Below are positions 5,439-5,743 of a DNA stretch of 5,743 bases, piece after piece. The DNA comes from Cytophagaceae bacterium. GTDB lineage: Bacteria; Bacteroidota; Bacteroidia; Cytophagales; Spirosomataceae. Both the position numbers and the translations under genes were made by a program. The stretch covers positions 1 through 5,743 of the forward strand of contig CANIYB010000159.1 in assembly GCA_947471105.1 (NCBI GenBank), in the 5' to 3' direction. The number at the start of each line of letters is the position of its first letter. Position 1 is the first letter of the stretch. Under the pieces are notes generated by a model. That model saw only the letters and a list, made by a program, of their open reading frames with translations. It had not been told where the DNA came from and did not search any database.

Positions 5439-5743
5439 TTAAATTTGATTGACGTATTTACTACGGACGAATAAAAATAGTGGAAATGCAAAGGCATATC
5501 CAATGAGTATTGTCAGCAAAACATAAAGGTAGTGGTATTTTATTTTTAATCTTCTCCCCTCGCTTAAGATAAAAAATGTACCTGCGATAGCGCCCGTCCA
5601 AAAATCCAACGTTAAACTCTTCGCATAATCATTTTGAATCCATGTGCTTTGAACAAATTCGAGTACATCAAAATTCCCTTGGTGAAAAGCAACTCCTTTC
5701 ATGGCAAAATAAAATGTAAAACCTCCTCCAATGATGGATAATA
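5439..5743 (-). CDS. DUF2834-like small membrane protein (5' end outside window)
   Basis: The frame is open to the right edge, so the in-frame ATG at 5702 is probably internal. Upstream codons encode LSIIGGGFTFYFA, the end of a first hydrophobic helix that continues into FAMKGVAFHQGNFD. Numbered from that ATG, the second hydrophobic segment is about 33-47 (DFWTGAIAGTFFILS) and is followed by the basic loop EGRRLKIK (48-55). A third segment is about 57-79 (LYVLLTILIGYAFAFPLF), and the protein ends after RSKYVNQI. This layout, with EGRRL-x-IK and the FAFPLFLF motif, resembles DUF2834, a family of small inner-membrane proteins of unknown function. The family call is from memory of the pattern, not a search. 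The stop codon lies 2 nt before the DUF1801 start. Confidence 0.7.
   Translation of the reverse strand, partial: LSIIGGGFTFYFAMKGVAFHQGNFDVLEFVQSTWIQNDYAKSLTLDFWTGAIAGTFFILSEGRRLKIKYHYLYVLLTILIGYAFAFPLFLFVRSKYVNQI

Noticed and set aside
1..5743. A novel defence, mobile or secondary-metabolite system
   Set aside because: All genes belong to recognisable housekeeping or widespread small-protein families, with even base composition and no transposase, integrase, CRISPR or toxin-antitoxin signs.

Overview
This window is a compact stretch of ordinary chromosomal housekeeping genes from an AT-rich member of the Bacteroidota, most likely the Cytophagales or a near relative (the order is an inference). 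Three things point there. A DUF3127 protein is present, a family I know essentially from Bacteroidota. The tRNA has a Bacteroidota-type promoter (TTG, 20 bp, TAnnTTTG). Start codons lack convincing Shine-Dalgarno sequences. The DnaB and PhoH proteins also read like Bacteroidota versions.

Layout, left to right: (1) the 3' end of an RlmD/RumA-type 23S rRNA uracil-5-methyltransferase (+), cut by the window edge; (2) a strong bidirectional terminator hairpin; (3) the replicative helicase gene dnaB (-), convergent with gene 1; (4) a short divergent intergenic region; (5) a PhoH-family ATPase (+), followed 2 nt later by (6) a GNAT acetyltransferase (+), probably one operon; (7) a 12-bp inverted repeat in the convergent gap; (8) a DUF3127 OB-fold-like protein (-) with an SSB-like DDLPF tail; (9) tRNA-Leu(GAG) (+) under a near-consensus promoter; (10) trhO, a rhodanese-type tRNA U34 hydroxylase (+), 22 nt after the tRNA; (11) a DUF1801/YdhG-like protein (-) whose stop codon overlaps the trhO stop; and (12) a DUF2834-like small membrane protein (-), cut by the right edge and apparently co-transcribed ahead of gene 11.

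The functional themes are DNA replication (DnaB and possibly the DUF3127 protein) and RNA modification and translation (RlmD, PhoH, tRNA-Leu, TrhO). I see no mobile element, CRISPR array, toxin-antitoxin module or defence island. The points most worth a second look are the SSB-like tail on the DUF3127 protein, the PF-ending tail of DnaB, the likely mis-called dnaB start with a promoter motif inside the longer ORF, and the tRNA-trhO arrangement. No gene-free stretch exceeds about 75 bases, apart from the tRNA region, which is described.
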